Source of the DNA: Patagioenas fasciata
Taxonomy: Eukaryota; Chordata; Aves; Columbiformes; Columbidae
Assembly: GCF_037038585.1 (NCBI RefSeq)
Contig: NC_092525.1
Location: forward strand, 29,228,367-29,292,366
DNA length: 64,000 nt
Reading direction: 5' to 3'
The notes beneath the pieces were generated by a model. That model was not told the origin of the DNA. It saw only the letters and a program-made list of their open reading frames with translations, and searched no databases. This document shows, piece after piece, positions 32,758 through 46,972 of this stretch (position 1 is the stretch's first letter; every line of letters begins with the position of its first letter). Both the position numbers and the translations under genes were made by a program.

Positions 32758-35700
32758 CTTAGATAAATAGAAATAAACTTTTAGTAAAAACCTTGAGAGT
32801 ACATTTAGTAGAAAACATCATGGATAAATGAAAAGATTTTTTCTGTCATTTTAAAAGTACACCATGAGTGAAATCACTGCTTCTGGGAGACAGATGTAAG
32901 TTACCAGTTTTAGAAGACATGTGAAGGATATTAATGCACAAGCATTTTGCCATTAATTGGCACAATAGTTTACTATGCATTTTAGGCTTCTCCCAGAAGT
33001 AAGGTGCATCGAGCAGTTGTCTGCCCTACCTGCAGTTGGACTTGCACTCTTGTTCTGCTCTGTGTTTGAGAAATACACACAAATGCACAGTAGAAGTCAT
33101 CATCAGGTCATTTTTATTGAGACTGCCTTCTCTAAACCTACTTCCTTTCCTGTTTCTTTGTGAATGATCTTTGAGCTGCACAGGGAAGGGGAGGTTTGCA
33201 AGAGACCATCCAGAACAATTTGCTTAGGATGAGGGCCTGACCTCGGAAGCAAAGCCTGTTGGCATGGATCGTGCAAGGAAAATCCTGTATTCTGTGTGTG
33301 ATGTCACCGACAGCTAATGCAGGGAAGCATTCCCACTGCGGAATGGCGTGTGAAGGACACCCGTAGTAGGAAGGAAGATCACAAATTGCCAAGAATCAGT
33401 TAAAAGAGGAACAGTAACAAGCTGCAAAGACATAGTTTTTGGAAGCAAAAAGAAAACAGACATTATTGGAAAGTAAGGGTCTCAGAAGAGCCATGTATTC
33501 TGGCATGTAGCAAAAGCCAAAAGAGAACCTCCGTGATATTCCTGACTATGTTATTATTTAAATAAGTATTTCACAGTTTATACATTGTAAGAAGCGTACC
33601 TTCCTCTGCATTCAGATGAAAATGGATAGTGTTTTCTTTTATAAAATACATGTGATATATTTTTGTGACTGGCCATTACCACTCTTCCAGTGATCTAACT
33701 CTTGTGCATTTTAAAGAAAAATATTCTTCTGAACAATTACCTCAACACATGGAATCTGGAAAATTTCTTCTGCCACAAAGAGGACAAATGAACATTTCCT
33801 GTTTCTCATCTTTAGTACATGTTGTCTTTGCAGACAACAATAGCCGGGAACAATAAGCTGGCAGCCGTTCAATATGCACTAAGAAAAAACTGTGCCCCTC
33901 GAAGGCTGGGCTGAGTCAGCCTAAAGCTGCTATGATCTAAATTACTAGGTGGACTCGGGAACAAGGTTCAAGCAGCAGACACATCCATGTCTTCAACCTT
34001 TGATGTTTCTTGACCTTTGAGTAGCCTTTTTATTCCATGTTTATATGTGTAAGACCAGTGTTTCGGTCATACAGTTATTCATTTGTTTGCACCTGAGCTG
34101 ACTAGAAAATATTCTCATTGTTTTTACACAAAATTGCAAGGAAAAAAAAAAGAAAGAGCAAGCAGGGTGTATTACTCAATTATTACAATAGTAATAAGCC
34201 ATTCTAACAGACATTCTTTACACTAAGTGCAACAAATAACATAGCCTGGAAAATACTAAATAAAGAATGATGTGTTTAGGATCACATGCTGAGAAATCTG
34301 CGGTACTCTATGGTGTCAGGTGACTTTTTCAGTATTTATTACTAATATAACTGCAAGCAGAATTTACCTGCTGGTCTAATAGGACTTCTAGGCAGCGCAG
34401 TTCCAGGTTACACCAGAAATATTTTAAGCAAGAACAGTGTGCTGAGATGTCACCTGCCTGCTTTACAAGCAGAATACACGGCAACAACTACTTCCCACCT
34501 GGGAAGATTATACTTTGTGCTTTTCACTGAATCAAGAGACTCCCAAATTTTGTGAAGTGAATTTTGGCACATGCAGTTCTGTGTTGGCAGCAGCAAGCAT
34601 TTTTCTGCTTAAATATATTGCTAAAATAATCAAATGCATAAAATAAACAGCACTTTTTAATTTATTTTTCTTGTGAAAACCTTCTGGAAGGTTCCAGCAG
34701 CACCTAAATACAAGAGACTAGCATCCCGAGCTAGAATAGGCAGAGGGTCAGTGGCCAGCACGTGCTTCCCCTCCAAACAATTCCTGCTTCCTGGCTTGCC
34801 CCACCCTTGCTATTTTAATCACCAAAGTCTTCTCAGGCGAGGGCTGCCTGTCATATGGTGGTAGATGAAGATCTTGATCTTTTCTGGCACTCTCCCCTTA
34901 GTGATTTGTGTGTAAAACCTGGCATTTGTGTAATAAAACAGTTTGAAGTTGACATTACAGAACTCATCACAGTTACTGCTTGGTCAGTCACAGAGAGTAC
35001 TGCGTCCAAGGAAGGTGCTGGTTTTATGACAGTCGTAGCACAATGGCGAGAAGTCGAGCCTAATAAGAGCCCTGACACACCGTCATAGAAAACCACGCCT
35101 CAGATGATGGTATACGAAAGCTTCACTCCTTCCAGCCTGCTGTGGGTTCTCTTCACCTGGTGAGGTTTCCCTGCATCTGGACTTCAGCCACTTTCTCAGT
35201 GGGAATGCATAGTCTTATAATTAGTTCTCTTTATAAAACTGAAATATAAGCTTAGAAATGTTTTCTCTATAGAGGAGCAGTTCTGAGGAGTTTATGTAGA
35301 AAAGGGTTGTTTACTAATGCCTTGAAATACTAAAATACATGTCTACCTCGTACAAATTTACATAGTAGAGCTCAATATTAATGGCAATATTAACAACATC
35401 ACTAAATCTCCCTGCAGTCATTACACAGTAATTCACACTTGTATAAAAGCAGATAAAGTAATGACGAGCTTTCCTATGTGGAATTCGGAGAGGAACAGTT
35501 TCTATTTGGTTTCAGTGTATCACTTTGTTAAATGAAACATATATTTTAATTAAATTCTTTTAAAATCCAATCTTACTACTGCCAAGTCAACTACAAACTC
35601 TGGAATACAAACCTGTAACTTCTAGGTTGTAGGTTTCATTCTACACGGTGCTAGAACAAAGTATTTGTCATCATTTTACACAGTGTTTAACAGTATTTTT

Positions 35701-38545
35701 AATAGTAGATTGTTATTTTAGATGCTTACTTACTACCAAATACCTTAAGAATCCTATATTCTTGAAAAGACAGGCCTTTCCAGCTTCTTGAAAAGCCATG
35801 ATGATATTGTTTTTTCCAGGAACCAAGAAGAGAGGCAGGTCTTACAACTTGGTTTTTAAAACAGCAGCATTGCTTACGACTTGGTTTGCAAATGCTAATA
35901 AAGAACCTATTTTCCCTTGCCTTCCTACTTCCTCCTTTTCACAGAAAAAAACCCCTTTCAATTTTAACATCGTAGGAACTGTTGGAATTGTAACAACACC
36001 CTAACTTCTTTATGCAAATTTAACACAGCAAAGAGGGAAGTGATTTTCCTTCACCTGTTTCTTAAATATTTAGTCCTTGTATACCATTATTATTTGGAAA
36101 TGTTTTCTATTTAGAAATAAGTTCATTGAAAGAGTATGTTATTTTATGCATAAACATAGCAAAGATCTTTTGTATTATACATTCTAGACAGTGAAATAAG
36201 AATTCAGTATAGCACTTCCATTCCCAATTTAAATTTAGGAATTCATCGGTTATTTGATAATGCTGAAGTAATCTCACTGTCAGACTCAGCAACTCTCCAA
36301 CACTAAGCAAGAAACAGAATAAATACTCTTTTGAGGATAACCTGAACTATAATTCTTAAGATTCCAGTAACTGTAAAAAGTGTAAATTATAACAAAGCTG
36401 TTCAAAGTGGAGGAGTCTGCAGTGGCGTGGTTTTTCGTTCTTAATTTGGAACAATGCTGTGCATGACCTTAACAAAGTGACTATGGGAATACAGCAGGGG
36501 CACCCTCCATCCCCATTTCCAGTATCGCTACCATCTCAACTTCTTGTCTCCTCTTTTTCAGCCACAAAAGGAGAGGCCATCAAATAGTATCAAGAAACAA
36601 CTTTTCTCCATTAACATTACTGACACAGTAAGACTGGTAACATTTTGACATTGTGGGTAGGAGGAAATTTCAAAACAAATCCAAGATTACATTTCTTTTT
36701 CCTTTGCAGTGATTTAGCAGGACACTGAAAGGCTATTCTCATTTAACAGACAGTACCAACTTAGGCCAAATTCCAGTAAGACTTTGAAGATGTATATTTC
36801 TGAAAAGGAGACACAATTTAACCTTGGCAAACTCAACAGTTCTTAGTCATCAAGCTGCTCATTTTAAGACATATTTCAATGGCTTATTTTGAATAATTGA
36901 ATTTAAATATTTCATATAGTTTCATGTTAATTCAACATTACTCATAACTGCCCTTTAGTAACCTTTAGTCTAGTGTACAGCAAAAATCACACATGTTCAG
37001 TTCTTGCAGTCACATTCTGAGCAACCTTTTTGTGGCTGTTTATGACATTAAACCATAAAGAGCTGCCAGAAATCCTCCCCACCCGCACAGAGGGGAAAAG
37101 CACATGCTTGCACTCCAGCCGCTCCTGTTCCCAGCTCTGTGTTAGCACGAGCACACTCACTGGCAGGAGGAGGTAGGAGCTGGAACATGAACTTCCAGCA
37201 CTGCTGCGGGCAGAAAACTGCAACAGGGGAAGAGTTGTCAGTGTCCTGGAAGCCTGCCGGTGCGTAAGGGCCATTTTTTATCTGCCTAGGTCAGCAAATC
37301 CATTTTGCCTGGGCTCTCACAGTACCTTCCTAAATGTGAAGTTTACTGACTGTAACGTGATCTTGAAATATGAATATGAAATAAAGGAAGAGCAAGGTAA
37401 ACAGTACCCTTGCATGGATGTATAATCACCTGAGGCTTTCAGTGTCACTTAGATGAATGACAGAGTATTTGAACACAGGCTCTCCAAAACCTTGTTCACT
37501 CTAGAGATGCTAAATGTTCAGTGGGCCTTGAATTTTATTTCTAAACTGTTTTATCATAAAAAACTGGCACATGGACCATTTGTTTGTGCCTTAAAACCAG
37601 TCACAAACAAGTAGCCTGGGGGAAACTGGGGAAAATGCACCAGTACAGGTTAGGGGTTGAACTGCTAGAAAGCAGCACTGTACAGTCCTGGTTGACAACA
37701 GGCTGACCATGAGTCAGCAATGTGCCCTTGTGGCCAAGAAGGCCAACAGTATCCTGGGGTGCATTAGGAAAAGTGTGACCAGCAGGTCGAGGGAGGTTCT
37801 CTTCCCCCTCTACCCTCCCCTCATGAGGCCGCATCTGGAATACTGCACCCAGTTCTGCGCTCCCCAGTTTAAGGACAAGGAATTACTGGAGGGAGTCCAG
37901 TGGTGGGCTACGAAGATTATTAGGAAGCATCTTTCTTATAAGGAAAGACTGAGAGAGCTGGGTCTGTTCAGCCCGGAGAAGGCTGAGAGGGGATCTTATC
38001 AAGGTTTATAAATATCTCAAGGGTGGGTGTCAAGAGGATTGGACCAGACTCCTTTCAGTGGTGCCCAATGACAGGATGAGGGGCAACAGGCACAGACCAA
38101 AGCACAGGAGGCTCCACCTCAATATAGCAAGAAACTTCTTTACTTGAGGGTGCCAGACCACTGGAACAGGTTGCCCAGAGAGGTTGTGGAGTCTCCTTCT
38201 CTGAAGACATTCAAAACCTGCCTGGACACATTCCTGTGTGATCTGCTCTGGGTGAACCTGCTTTAGTAGGTGGGTTGGATAGATGATCTCCAGAGGTCCC
38301 TTCCAACCCCAACCATTCTGTGATTCTGGGAAAAGAAAGGAAGAAGGACTTTTCCCCCACCCTCACTTCAGGTCATCTTCCTGGAGGGCTTTCAATATGT
38401 ATATAGAAATGAAAGAGAAGAAATCGTATGACTATGGCTAGTTTGGGTGTACTCTTTCAGGCATAGGGGTGGAAGGAAATTCTTAACCAAAAGAACCAAA
38501 ACAAAAACCCAAACCCAGATACTTTAAATATATTTATCCACTCAC
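32758..38545. other. Reductase intron
   Basis: A 5.8-kb intron. It contains a CR1 fragment (37610-38330) on the opposite strand. Otherwise I see only AT-rich sequence and short frames without resemblance to any family. Confidence 0.7.
37610..38330 (+). mobile_element. CR1 LINE 3' portion with RT C-terminal remnant
   Basis: About 0.7 kb of 5'-truncated CR1. The frame at 37709-38011 encodes the end of the CR1 ORF2 protein ([20 protein letters not shown] and [10 protein letters not shown] are typical), then breaks. The 3' UTR follows and ends in ATTCTGTGATTCTGGG. It is inserted antisense in a reductase intron. Frame disruption indicates a dead copy. Confidence 0.95.
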
Positions 38546-38637
38546 CTGATTGACATGTGGAGTAATCACACAGTCTTCCTTTAGTTGCTCAAGATGACTG
38601 ATAAGAAAGTTGCTTACACCAATTGATCTACACAAAC
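38546..38637 (-). CDS. Aldo-keto reductase, exon with IGVSNF
   Basis: A 92-bp exon with acceptor CTCATTAG|GT and donor AATCAG|GTGAG. It completes a split Gly codon and encodes LCRSIGVSNFLISHLEQL then ...TPHVNQ. The RSIGVSNF and P-x-V-N-Q motifs are AKR hallmarks; the Gln-Asn region contacts the nicotinamide carboxamide. It ends in phase 0. Confidence 0.95.
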
Positions 38638-41600
38638 CTAATGAGCAATAGAACAAAAAAAAGTTTGGGGACAATGCTAAGTACTTGGGAGGATGATTTG
38701 AAAAAATATCACTTTCAAGAGACAAAATGGTTGTATGCATCATTTCTGTACAGCAAAATACTGCAAGGAAACAGAAAAGCAGCACTGAAATCTAGTTTGA
38801 CAATATTATCTGAAAGCATGGTTCTGTCACAGTCACACTAGGAAATAATTTTATAATCTAAACACACTGGAAACTCCCCAGTGTATAAAAACTCCAGGCT
38901 AAATTCTGGGAAAGGCTAATGTAGTATAAGCAAAGAACAATTGGACTCCACCAGAATGAAAAGAAGGAAATGGTGTTCTGAGCAGCTTGCCAAAACTAAA
39001 GAAAAGTGGAACATTTGCTGAAGACTAAGAAGGTGTGAGCAATACAACACAAGGACAAGCAGCCCAAATGAACTATGTAGCACTGCTTATATTTCTATTA
39101 GGTCATTATGAGATGTTAGGTAAATACTCAGTATAAAAACTATAACCAAGCAAGCAGTATCTAACAAGAACCAAGACGCTTTAAAACGCAGCCAGATTTC
39201 TCAGCTCCCGTTGACATGCAAATAAAGTTAAATGGCAGAAGGGTGATAGGAAGGTTATTTTTTAAAATAAGCCTTACATGTGCATACATGTGTATAAATT
39301 AAGTGCTGACAGTCCCAAAATCAGATGTCTGTCTTCAAACCTCAGATACAATAAAGCACAACTCCCAACCCTGGCCTGTCACCACACCTCAGCCCTGAAT
39401 CATCTCTGATAGTTTGGTCCTTGTTCCCTGCTAAACACAGTTCACAGGGAAACCAACCATGGTCAGGCCAGCGGTGGCCTCCACATGCTGAGCGTTCTTT
39501 TTTATATACATGCAGACAAATATCTACAGCAAAAAAAAAAAAAAATTAAGCCAAAAGTTATACTGTTAGGTTTTCAGAAAAAAAGAAGTAACTGGGCCAT
39601 TTCAGCCATTTGATGCCAAAAGAATGATTTATGATTTCTGGACTGAAATTTTCATCATTCCACAGTGAGAATCGCCACTTGATTGAGGTCAGCAGGGAAC
39701 TATATGGACCTGTCTTGATTTGAAGCTGGAATATAGACATATAAAAAACACTTATTAAATACAACTGAGAAATGTGAATACATTAAAAGGAAGAATTTCA
39801 CTTGAAGTGAAAGCTATAATTAATGTGTTGGAGAAAAATGTACTAACCAAGTAGTTATTCCTAGAATGTTTTATGTATTAAAAAAATAACTCACAAGTAG
39901 ACTATAAATTGGAATATAAAAATATGAGCTATAAAATTACAAAGTATCTTGAATTTGCAGGTTAGATTTATCTGGAAAAAAACATATTACATTTTTGTAG
40001 TTTCCTATGAAAATATGCAAGTGAAGTTACAGGTTTTGCTAATTATTTTAAGCAGATTGCTAAAGCCCTAAAAAAAAAAAAAGGTTTGCATTAGAAAAGC
40101 CACCAACCATATAAATATAGGCAACTTGACTGCTATGGTGCTTTCACTTATAGTAGCAGTGCAAGCAGATAACCTGCACAGCAGCAAAACCTGCACACAT
40201 GCTACCACTTTTTAATGTGGTTTCTTTTGTAAAATACAAAAAGGAGGAAAAAAATACATGAGGAACTAAAATGCTTGACAGCTTCCCCTTACAGAATTTA
40301 TCACTGTTGAAGATGTATAACATAATTAGGTTATAACCTGCACTACAGCTGTTTGCATAATTGGTAGGTAATCTGCCAGAAGGAGCAAAACCCGAGCATT
40401 TGACTTCTACTGACAAACAACCCTGAAGTGTCAACACTAATCAATCATTATGCCAAAGAAGTTAGAAAAACACTTGCAGTTTTAACACAATGGTGAACCA
40501 AAATATTATAGTCGAAAACAAAAACCATGCTGTTATTGCTCTTGAAGAATAAAGCTTTTATTTCAGGCCGAAATAAAACTCAATCACAGATATGAAAGAT
40601 GAAAGGGCTTATGAAACTTGCCAATTTCCACAGAAAGTTTCCATTTTTTCCCCCTCCAGTGTACTCCAAGATGTTTTGCTTCTAGAATACTTGTCATAGA
40701 CTTTGAAGTCTGTTCCATAGTCTCATTGCGTTCACTGATACGAAGTTTTTAGTTAGATTTCTCATCAAGAAATTTCAGGTCAGTTATGTTTTGTCTTAAG
40801 AGTGAGCTGAGTTGCTCCCGCTAAAATCAGCATTATAGCATTCCTGTGTTTAGCGTGCTGTTGCACATAGAAAACTAAATTCAAAATTGCCAAGAAAGTA
40901 AACATTTTCCCAGGCAACAGAGAAACAATAATTAGAATTTCAATGTTTTTGTGGAACCAGCATTTTCTTAAAGCTTTTTTTTCAAGGGAATACAATTAAA
41001 ATATTTTCATTAAATCCACATATTTAGTTTTGGTAAAGTTAGAAGACTTTGTTTTGATCCCATTGTTTTGTTTTTAGTTACAATCTAACACACGAAAGTT
41101 TAAGTGTTTTGACTTTTGTATTAAATTACAATATAAAATACAATAAATATGAAAACAATTGTACAGTCTGACTGTATTAAAAACCTTATTTCAATGCATG
41201 GTGGAAACATGAATTCAAGACACTGGAATTTCCTGAAAAATAGAGAGTTTAAATTTCAACGAACAATCGATGAATTCTACTCTAGAGAATTGTGACCATC
41301 TGCTTGATGGAATATTAACACAGTTGCTCTCCATTTTCCAAATCTGGGAAAGACTGCCTTAAAGCAGGAGATTATACAGAATTACTTCCACATTTACATC
41401 TGCTGGATTAATTCCTAAGAATGAAGAATTAGAAAATGATGGTTAAGAAAACGATGGTCTGGTTAACTCCTGGGCCTTATCCAACAGACCAACACTTGTG
41501 GCTATGTATATCAAATAAGATCCATGAAATGATCGCATCAGTGGCAGAAATAAAAAAAAAAAAAATACACATTGAGAAACTTGCAGAAAAGGGTCCTGAC

Positions 41601-43550
41601 TCATTGCCTTGAAACAACGGGGTGTGGGGGGGGCACATTTCTTTATATTTCCTCTCTCCCGGAGCTCTGACAGAGGTAGGTTCCCCAAAGTTTGTGCCAT
41701 GAGTCTCAAAGCCACCAGAATGCTCTTGAAAAAAAAGGGAGAAAAACCCCGACGTTTATTTTCAATTTAATATCTGTTTAGTGTGCTTTAAAATCCCATT
41801 TCATAAAATTCAAGCACAATTCATGTCTTAGCTGTTGTGACAGCAGGTGGTTTTAAAGTCTTTACTTCTTTTTACCTTAACCAATTTAACCAGTCCTGAA
41901 GCTCAGGCACTCCAAGGTAAAAGTTGCAGTGAGCTACCTGCAATCCCTCTAGAAAGCACACTTCTAAAATATACGTTTGTACTGCCGTATTTACAAAGTT
42001 ACAGAGCTTTGACTCGGGGAGAGAAAGCATCCTCCTTATCTGCTCAAGGAAATGGGTGGTTTTGCCCCTACGAAGCAGATTTTGAGAAAGTGCTGGGTGC
42101 AATAAACAAAGAGTCTGCAATTCCCCTTTAGCTCCCAAAGCTTACTGACGCTTTGTCCTGTTCCTTGCGACCCTGACTTCACAGGCTTGAAGGAAAACTT
42201 GGCAATGATGCTTCTTTTATGCATGCTAAAAATTGAGCGACCACAATGGTGGAATGTAAATTTGCATCCAGCTTTGAGAAACTAGCATGAAACTCTGCAA
42301 GACACATTAGAAAACATATTGGCAAAATAATGGTTGATCACAATGGGAAAAATCTCAGTACCTTTCTATTCCACAAAAACAAACAAACAAAAAACTTGGC
42401 CTCTACCACACTCTACTACTCCTGGTTGTTGTGAAGCAATCCATCATGCTAATGGACTGGTTTGCAATATAGTTGTGTGTTAAGCCTAAAACATTTTTAT
42501 GGCAATCTAGAAAATTATTGGTTTTTTTCCTTCTACTTAGTAAAATACCAAATTATACAAAGTTTCATGGGCACTGTTAGTCTTGCAACAAAAAAGTGTA
42601 AATATACTGTCTTGGCACCACAATATTGTTTTAGTACAATAGCGAGCCTTATCTTTCTCTAGCACTACTGTGGACTTTTATCAAACTTTTAAATACTCTC
42701 TGGAATATCAAATGTACAAAGTTCAGTTCAAAAATGGGTTTTTAAATTACAGAACTGGATACTGGATTTGTGGAGCCCATTTTCCTCCCCCTCCCTGCTG
42801 TTCTCCATGAGTCAGAGCAAGGGAGAATTCCCACGTCCTGTGAACAGTGCCCATTCTGTTATATCTTCTATTCAGGCCACAGAAAATAAACACAAATGGA
42901 TCCACTTTTCACGAGAGGTCAACTGCAGTAACTGTATCTTTATTAAAGAAGGTTACACAGGTTGAAAAGGTCCACATTCTCTGCGATATGCACGCTAAGA
43001 ACTTCTCTGTGGGTAAATGGCATTACTCGCAGAAACCATACAAGATTTGATTTCAGCACAGCTCGCTAAATCAAAGCTGTAGGCTGAGTGTGCCCCGCAT
43101 GCAGATTGCAAGCCAGAGCCTTGATAAATAAAGCAGATGGCTCTTAGACAGAACCAATAAGGAATTAACTTCTGAATCTATGCAATAACGCTTGTTCACA
43201 TTTCACAGACTACAACACAGCCACCGAAAGGCTAAGTGTTCTGTCTAAGACACACAGAAGACTGTGGCAAAATTGAAAACAAAACAAAATCATGCTTCCT
43301 CCCCCAAAGGATTTATTTTTATCCTATTCATTACCACAGTATAATTGCTTATGTGCCTTAAAAATTACTTTCCTGCTTCTACAATGCCATGATTTATTAC
43401 TCCTGCTACAAATCACCTGTGAACCATGACAAACTGTGAGGACAAGAGGAGAGGAGGCATGAGTAGAAGTCAAATTGTCAGCTTCTGTGAAAACTCATTA
43501 TAAACATTCAGTTTACACAACTGCTAGGTGGCTAATTAGACAGCCTAATG

Positions 43551-43772
43551 CAGCAATACCCTGTTTCACTGAAAATAAGCCGTACAATGATTTTTCAGGA
43601 TTTTTGAGGATGCTCAAAATATAAGCCCTACTCAAAAAATAAGGCCTAGTTACAGTTCATAAAACAGTCCATTTAAATAGTGTCCAGGCAGCTATACATG
43701 TAAAAAAGTAATAAGTTTTGGAGCAAAAATTAATATAAGACCCTATCTTATTTTTGGGGAAACAGGATACTA
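43551..43772. mobile_element. Non-autonomous hAT-type DNA transposon (MITE)
   Basis: A 222-bp element flanked by identical 8-bp duplications GCCTAATG (43543-43550 and 43773-43780). Its ends form imperfect terminal inverted repeats: CAGCAATACCCTGTTTC on the left, and TAGTATCCTGTTTC on the right read in reverse complement. The 8-bp duplication and CAG-like termini fit the hAT superfamily. The interior has repeated AAAATAAG-type units and no coding capacity. Confidence 0.75.
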
Positions 43773-46700
43773 GCCTAATGAATTCTGTCTCTGACCCTGG
43801 CTGCTCACTCTCACTACTTCAATGCAAAAATATCTTAGTTACATTGTCATATTTTTTTCTTGAATTGATGTTACAAACCAGATCAGATTAAAAATATTCC
43901 ATCAAAAAGGCTGTTTGGTTGTTTTCAAAACTGAAATTCCCTTGTACTCTTACAGATTTTTCCCTTCTCTTACACCAGTTTTAAACATGTAGAATCATAC
44001 TGTGATACAGGTTTGAAAAAAGCTGAAAATACATTTTTATATCTGGAACATTCTGCAGCTGCTCACAGTCGGGCAATCAAAACTCCAAAAGCAACATGGT
44101 ACACAGACTCAATCCCACTATACCTTACGTCAATATTGCCATCACATGCTACGTTGTGAAAATGCCATCAAAATTATCAGCAACTCAGCTAAGTACTTAA
44201 AGGCTATTAGAAAATGTACCCTTCAAACTAGCACTTGGAAAGTATTACAGAGACTACATAGTCAAATGCTAAATAGTTTATCCTCCCTGTCACCATAATG
44301 GCAGAGTCTCCTGAACTGTGATACCTTTTAGATTTCTGTAGCAGCTGGGAATCCTTATCCCCCTGATATGAGTGGGAACAACCTGACTGATGTCAATAAA
44401 GCAATACTGATGGACAATAGGTAGGAATCTAGGGCTTAAATCCAACATATGTAAAACTGAAAAATTGTGCCTTTTCCCCAAACCATGTACATTTTTTATT
44501 GAGATAAAAAGTTATTTTTGACAAGGCCTTTACTTTGAAATGTATTTCAGCATTCCCTTCTTCCCAAGAGCTCTTGTGTTCGCACTGGGACCACGAGGTA
44601 CTTCTGTGTGGGTACACAAATGTGTACATTTGCTTAAAGTAAGCTAAGGGAAAAGATTGATCAAAACTTTGACAAAAAGGATTCACTTGCTAGTAAAAAA
44701 AGCACAAGCCATACACTGCAATAAATCATGAAACAAAGAAGTCTGAGGGCTTATTCTTCCACTTAGAATTACCCATGAAATACTTAAAACTTAAGAAAAA
44801 AAGAGTAAAATATAACAAATGAGGATAGTCATGCAAGTTTGGATTTGTTCCCACATTTATACTTGCACCAAAATGACATTCTATAGCAATTTCTTATTCT
44901 TAAATAAGATACTGCACATTATGAACACTTCTTTATGATCTTTAACATAAATATGTGTAGTATCTTTTTTTTTCTTTTTGCATACGTCTTTAATTGCTTT
45001 CTTATCTGATCAACAGGGTGTGGTGCAACCAACATCCTCACCAACTGCAACCACCTTCACCCATGAAAACACATCTCTGAACTGTGCCTCTGATAATAAC
45101 AAGCCCATGCATCTGTACAGAGAGAATACTATAGAAAATGTGAAAAAGATGTGTTACTAGAAAAATTAGTTACTTGCTTTTACTTATCAAAACTTTAGTG
45201 CAACTTACATGCATTCACAAAGGACTTCTGCCAAAAAAAAAAGTTGAGACAAACATTTTGTGGAGCTGTAACAAATGTTTGTGAACTATTCAACATTTGA
45301 CAATATAAGCATAGATTTAAAGTAACTTTCAGTAGAATAAAAGCAGAACGTGTCATTTAGGAAAGGATGTACAAGAAATTTGTGCCCAGTGCACAAAAAC
45401 TATATTCGGTTTACTGAACCCTCACTCTTAAGAACTGACAGAAAATGGAGGAAGAAAATATGATGATTGAAGTGGTCTATGCACAAAGATAAAAAGGACA
45501 AGAATATTGTTAAGGTTGATTAGGTTCTTCTCTCACTTGGAATTCAGCAAAACATAACTTTTTCTAAGAACACAGTGACACCATTTCAATTACTGGGATA
45601 AACTATTTCTGTTACTTTATGGTAGTCTCTTCAAATCATACGCGAAGACTATTAAACTAATATATTAACAGAATAATTGTATTTATTTTGAAGAGCATTT
45701 ATCTATCTTTAGCCTCATCATATGTTAACACATTAAGGAATCTCTGATGCAAGTACAAATACTTTATGTAAGCATATGCTGCATTGCTTACACTAAAAAG
45801 ATAAGTAAAGAATTTAACTCTCAGTGAAATGGCACTGAGTCCCAGTGGGATCTCAATCCAGAACAACCGCCACATTACTACTCTTGCCAGCTTCAAGCAA
45901 AAGCTGGCTGCAGGCCTTCATTCTTCCCAGCATTTTAGATGGAAGGACAAGCAATCATGTGCATGTGTGTATGAAAAGCTTGCTGAGATGCTGGAGTAGC
46001 CACAATGTCATTAAAGACACTGCGTATGGAAAGGGTCATTTTGCTAGGAACAGACCAAGTACCAGTGAGCACATATAATGACTATCCATGATGTCAAACC
46101 CGTTTGCCACATTGCTTTCATCTGCCAGCTGACAAATGCCTCTACAAGAATGTTGCAGCTGTCAAGGGAATATTTGACTCAATGTATGTATCTTGGAATG
46201 GGTTCTGTAGGCAGTCTGGCCCCTGTCCTGAGGTATTGGAGAGGATAATTCCACAAAATCACAATGTATGAGACCACAAAACTTCAAACCATAGCCTTGA
46301 TATTACAAGAATCCTAGCTGATTTCAGCTGTTACAACAGAAAGAACCAGTTATTATACACAAATGTCTCACTGACCAACACTAAGAATTTTCTCTCTTTT
46401 CCCTCAGCACTGTTTATCTCATAACTCTTTAAAGGAAAACTTGTATGCAGGCTGTTGAACAAAGACACATGTCTAGAATTCTCTGCCTCTCAGCACTGCA
46501 GTACAGAAAGAGACTTCTTTACTCCGTCACCAACCTTAAGACAGATGCACACCCAGCAAAGGAGACACCCGGTTCCTGTGAAAGAGCTCCAATCAAACTG
46601 GAGCAGATTAACAAATCACAGAACAAAACAAAAAGCTACATTATCAGGCATAACAGCATTGAAAGAAACTACTTCTTGATACTGTAAGGTTGCCTTCTGT

Positions 46701-46914
46701 AAGTACGAATCAGTTTAACACTAAGGTCTTTCCCACTCTGAATAGTTACCAGCTTGGTCTATCAGAAGACATCCAGCATGTTTAAATGGGAGTTTTTAGT
46801 GCAGGTAGTGCTTTTAGCCCATACTGTAAGGTACACACTACAATCCTGAAAACAGTAAAGAAAATAATAATTATCCTCCCCCATTCATTTGTTCCTAATT
46901 CTCAATGTAAAGAA

Positions 46915-46972
46915 GCTGCAGTGACCGACAGTGGAAATTGCTGCAGTGACCGACAGTGGAAATTGCTGCAGT
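46915..46972. repeat. 25-bp tandem repeat, 2.3 copies
   Basis: The unit GCTGCAGTGACCGACAGTGG plus AAATT occurs twice in perfect tandem (46915 and 46940), and a third copy begins at 46965 but stops after GCTGCAGT. Confidence 0.9.
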
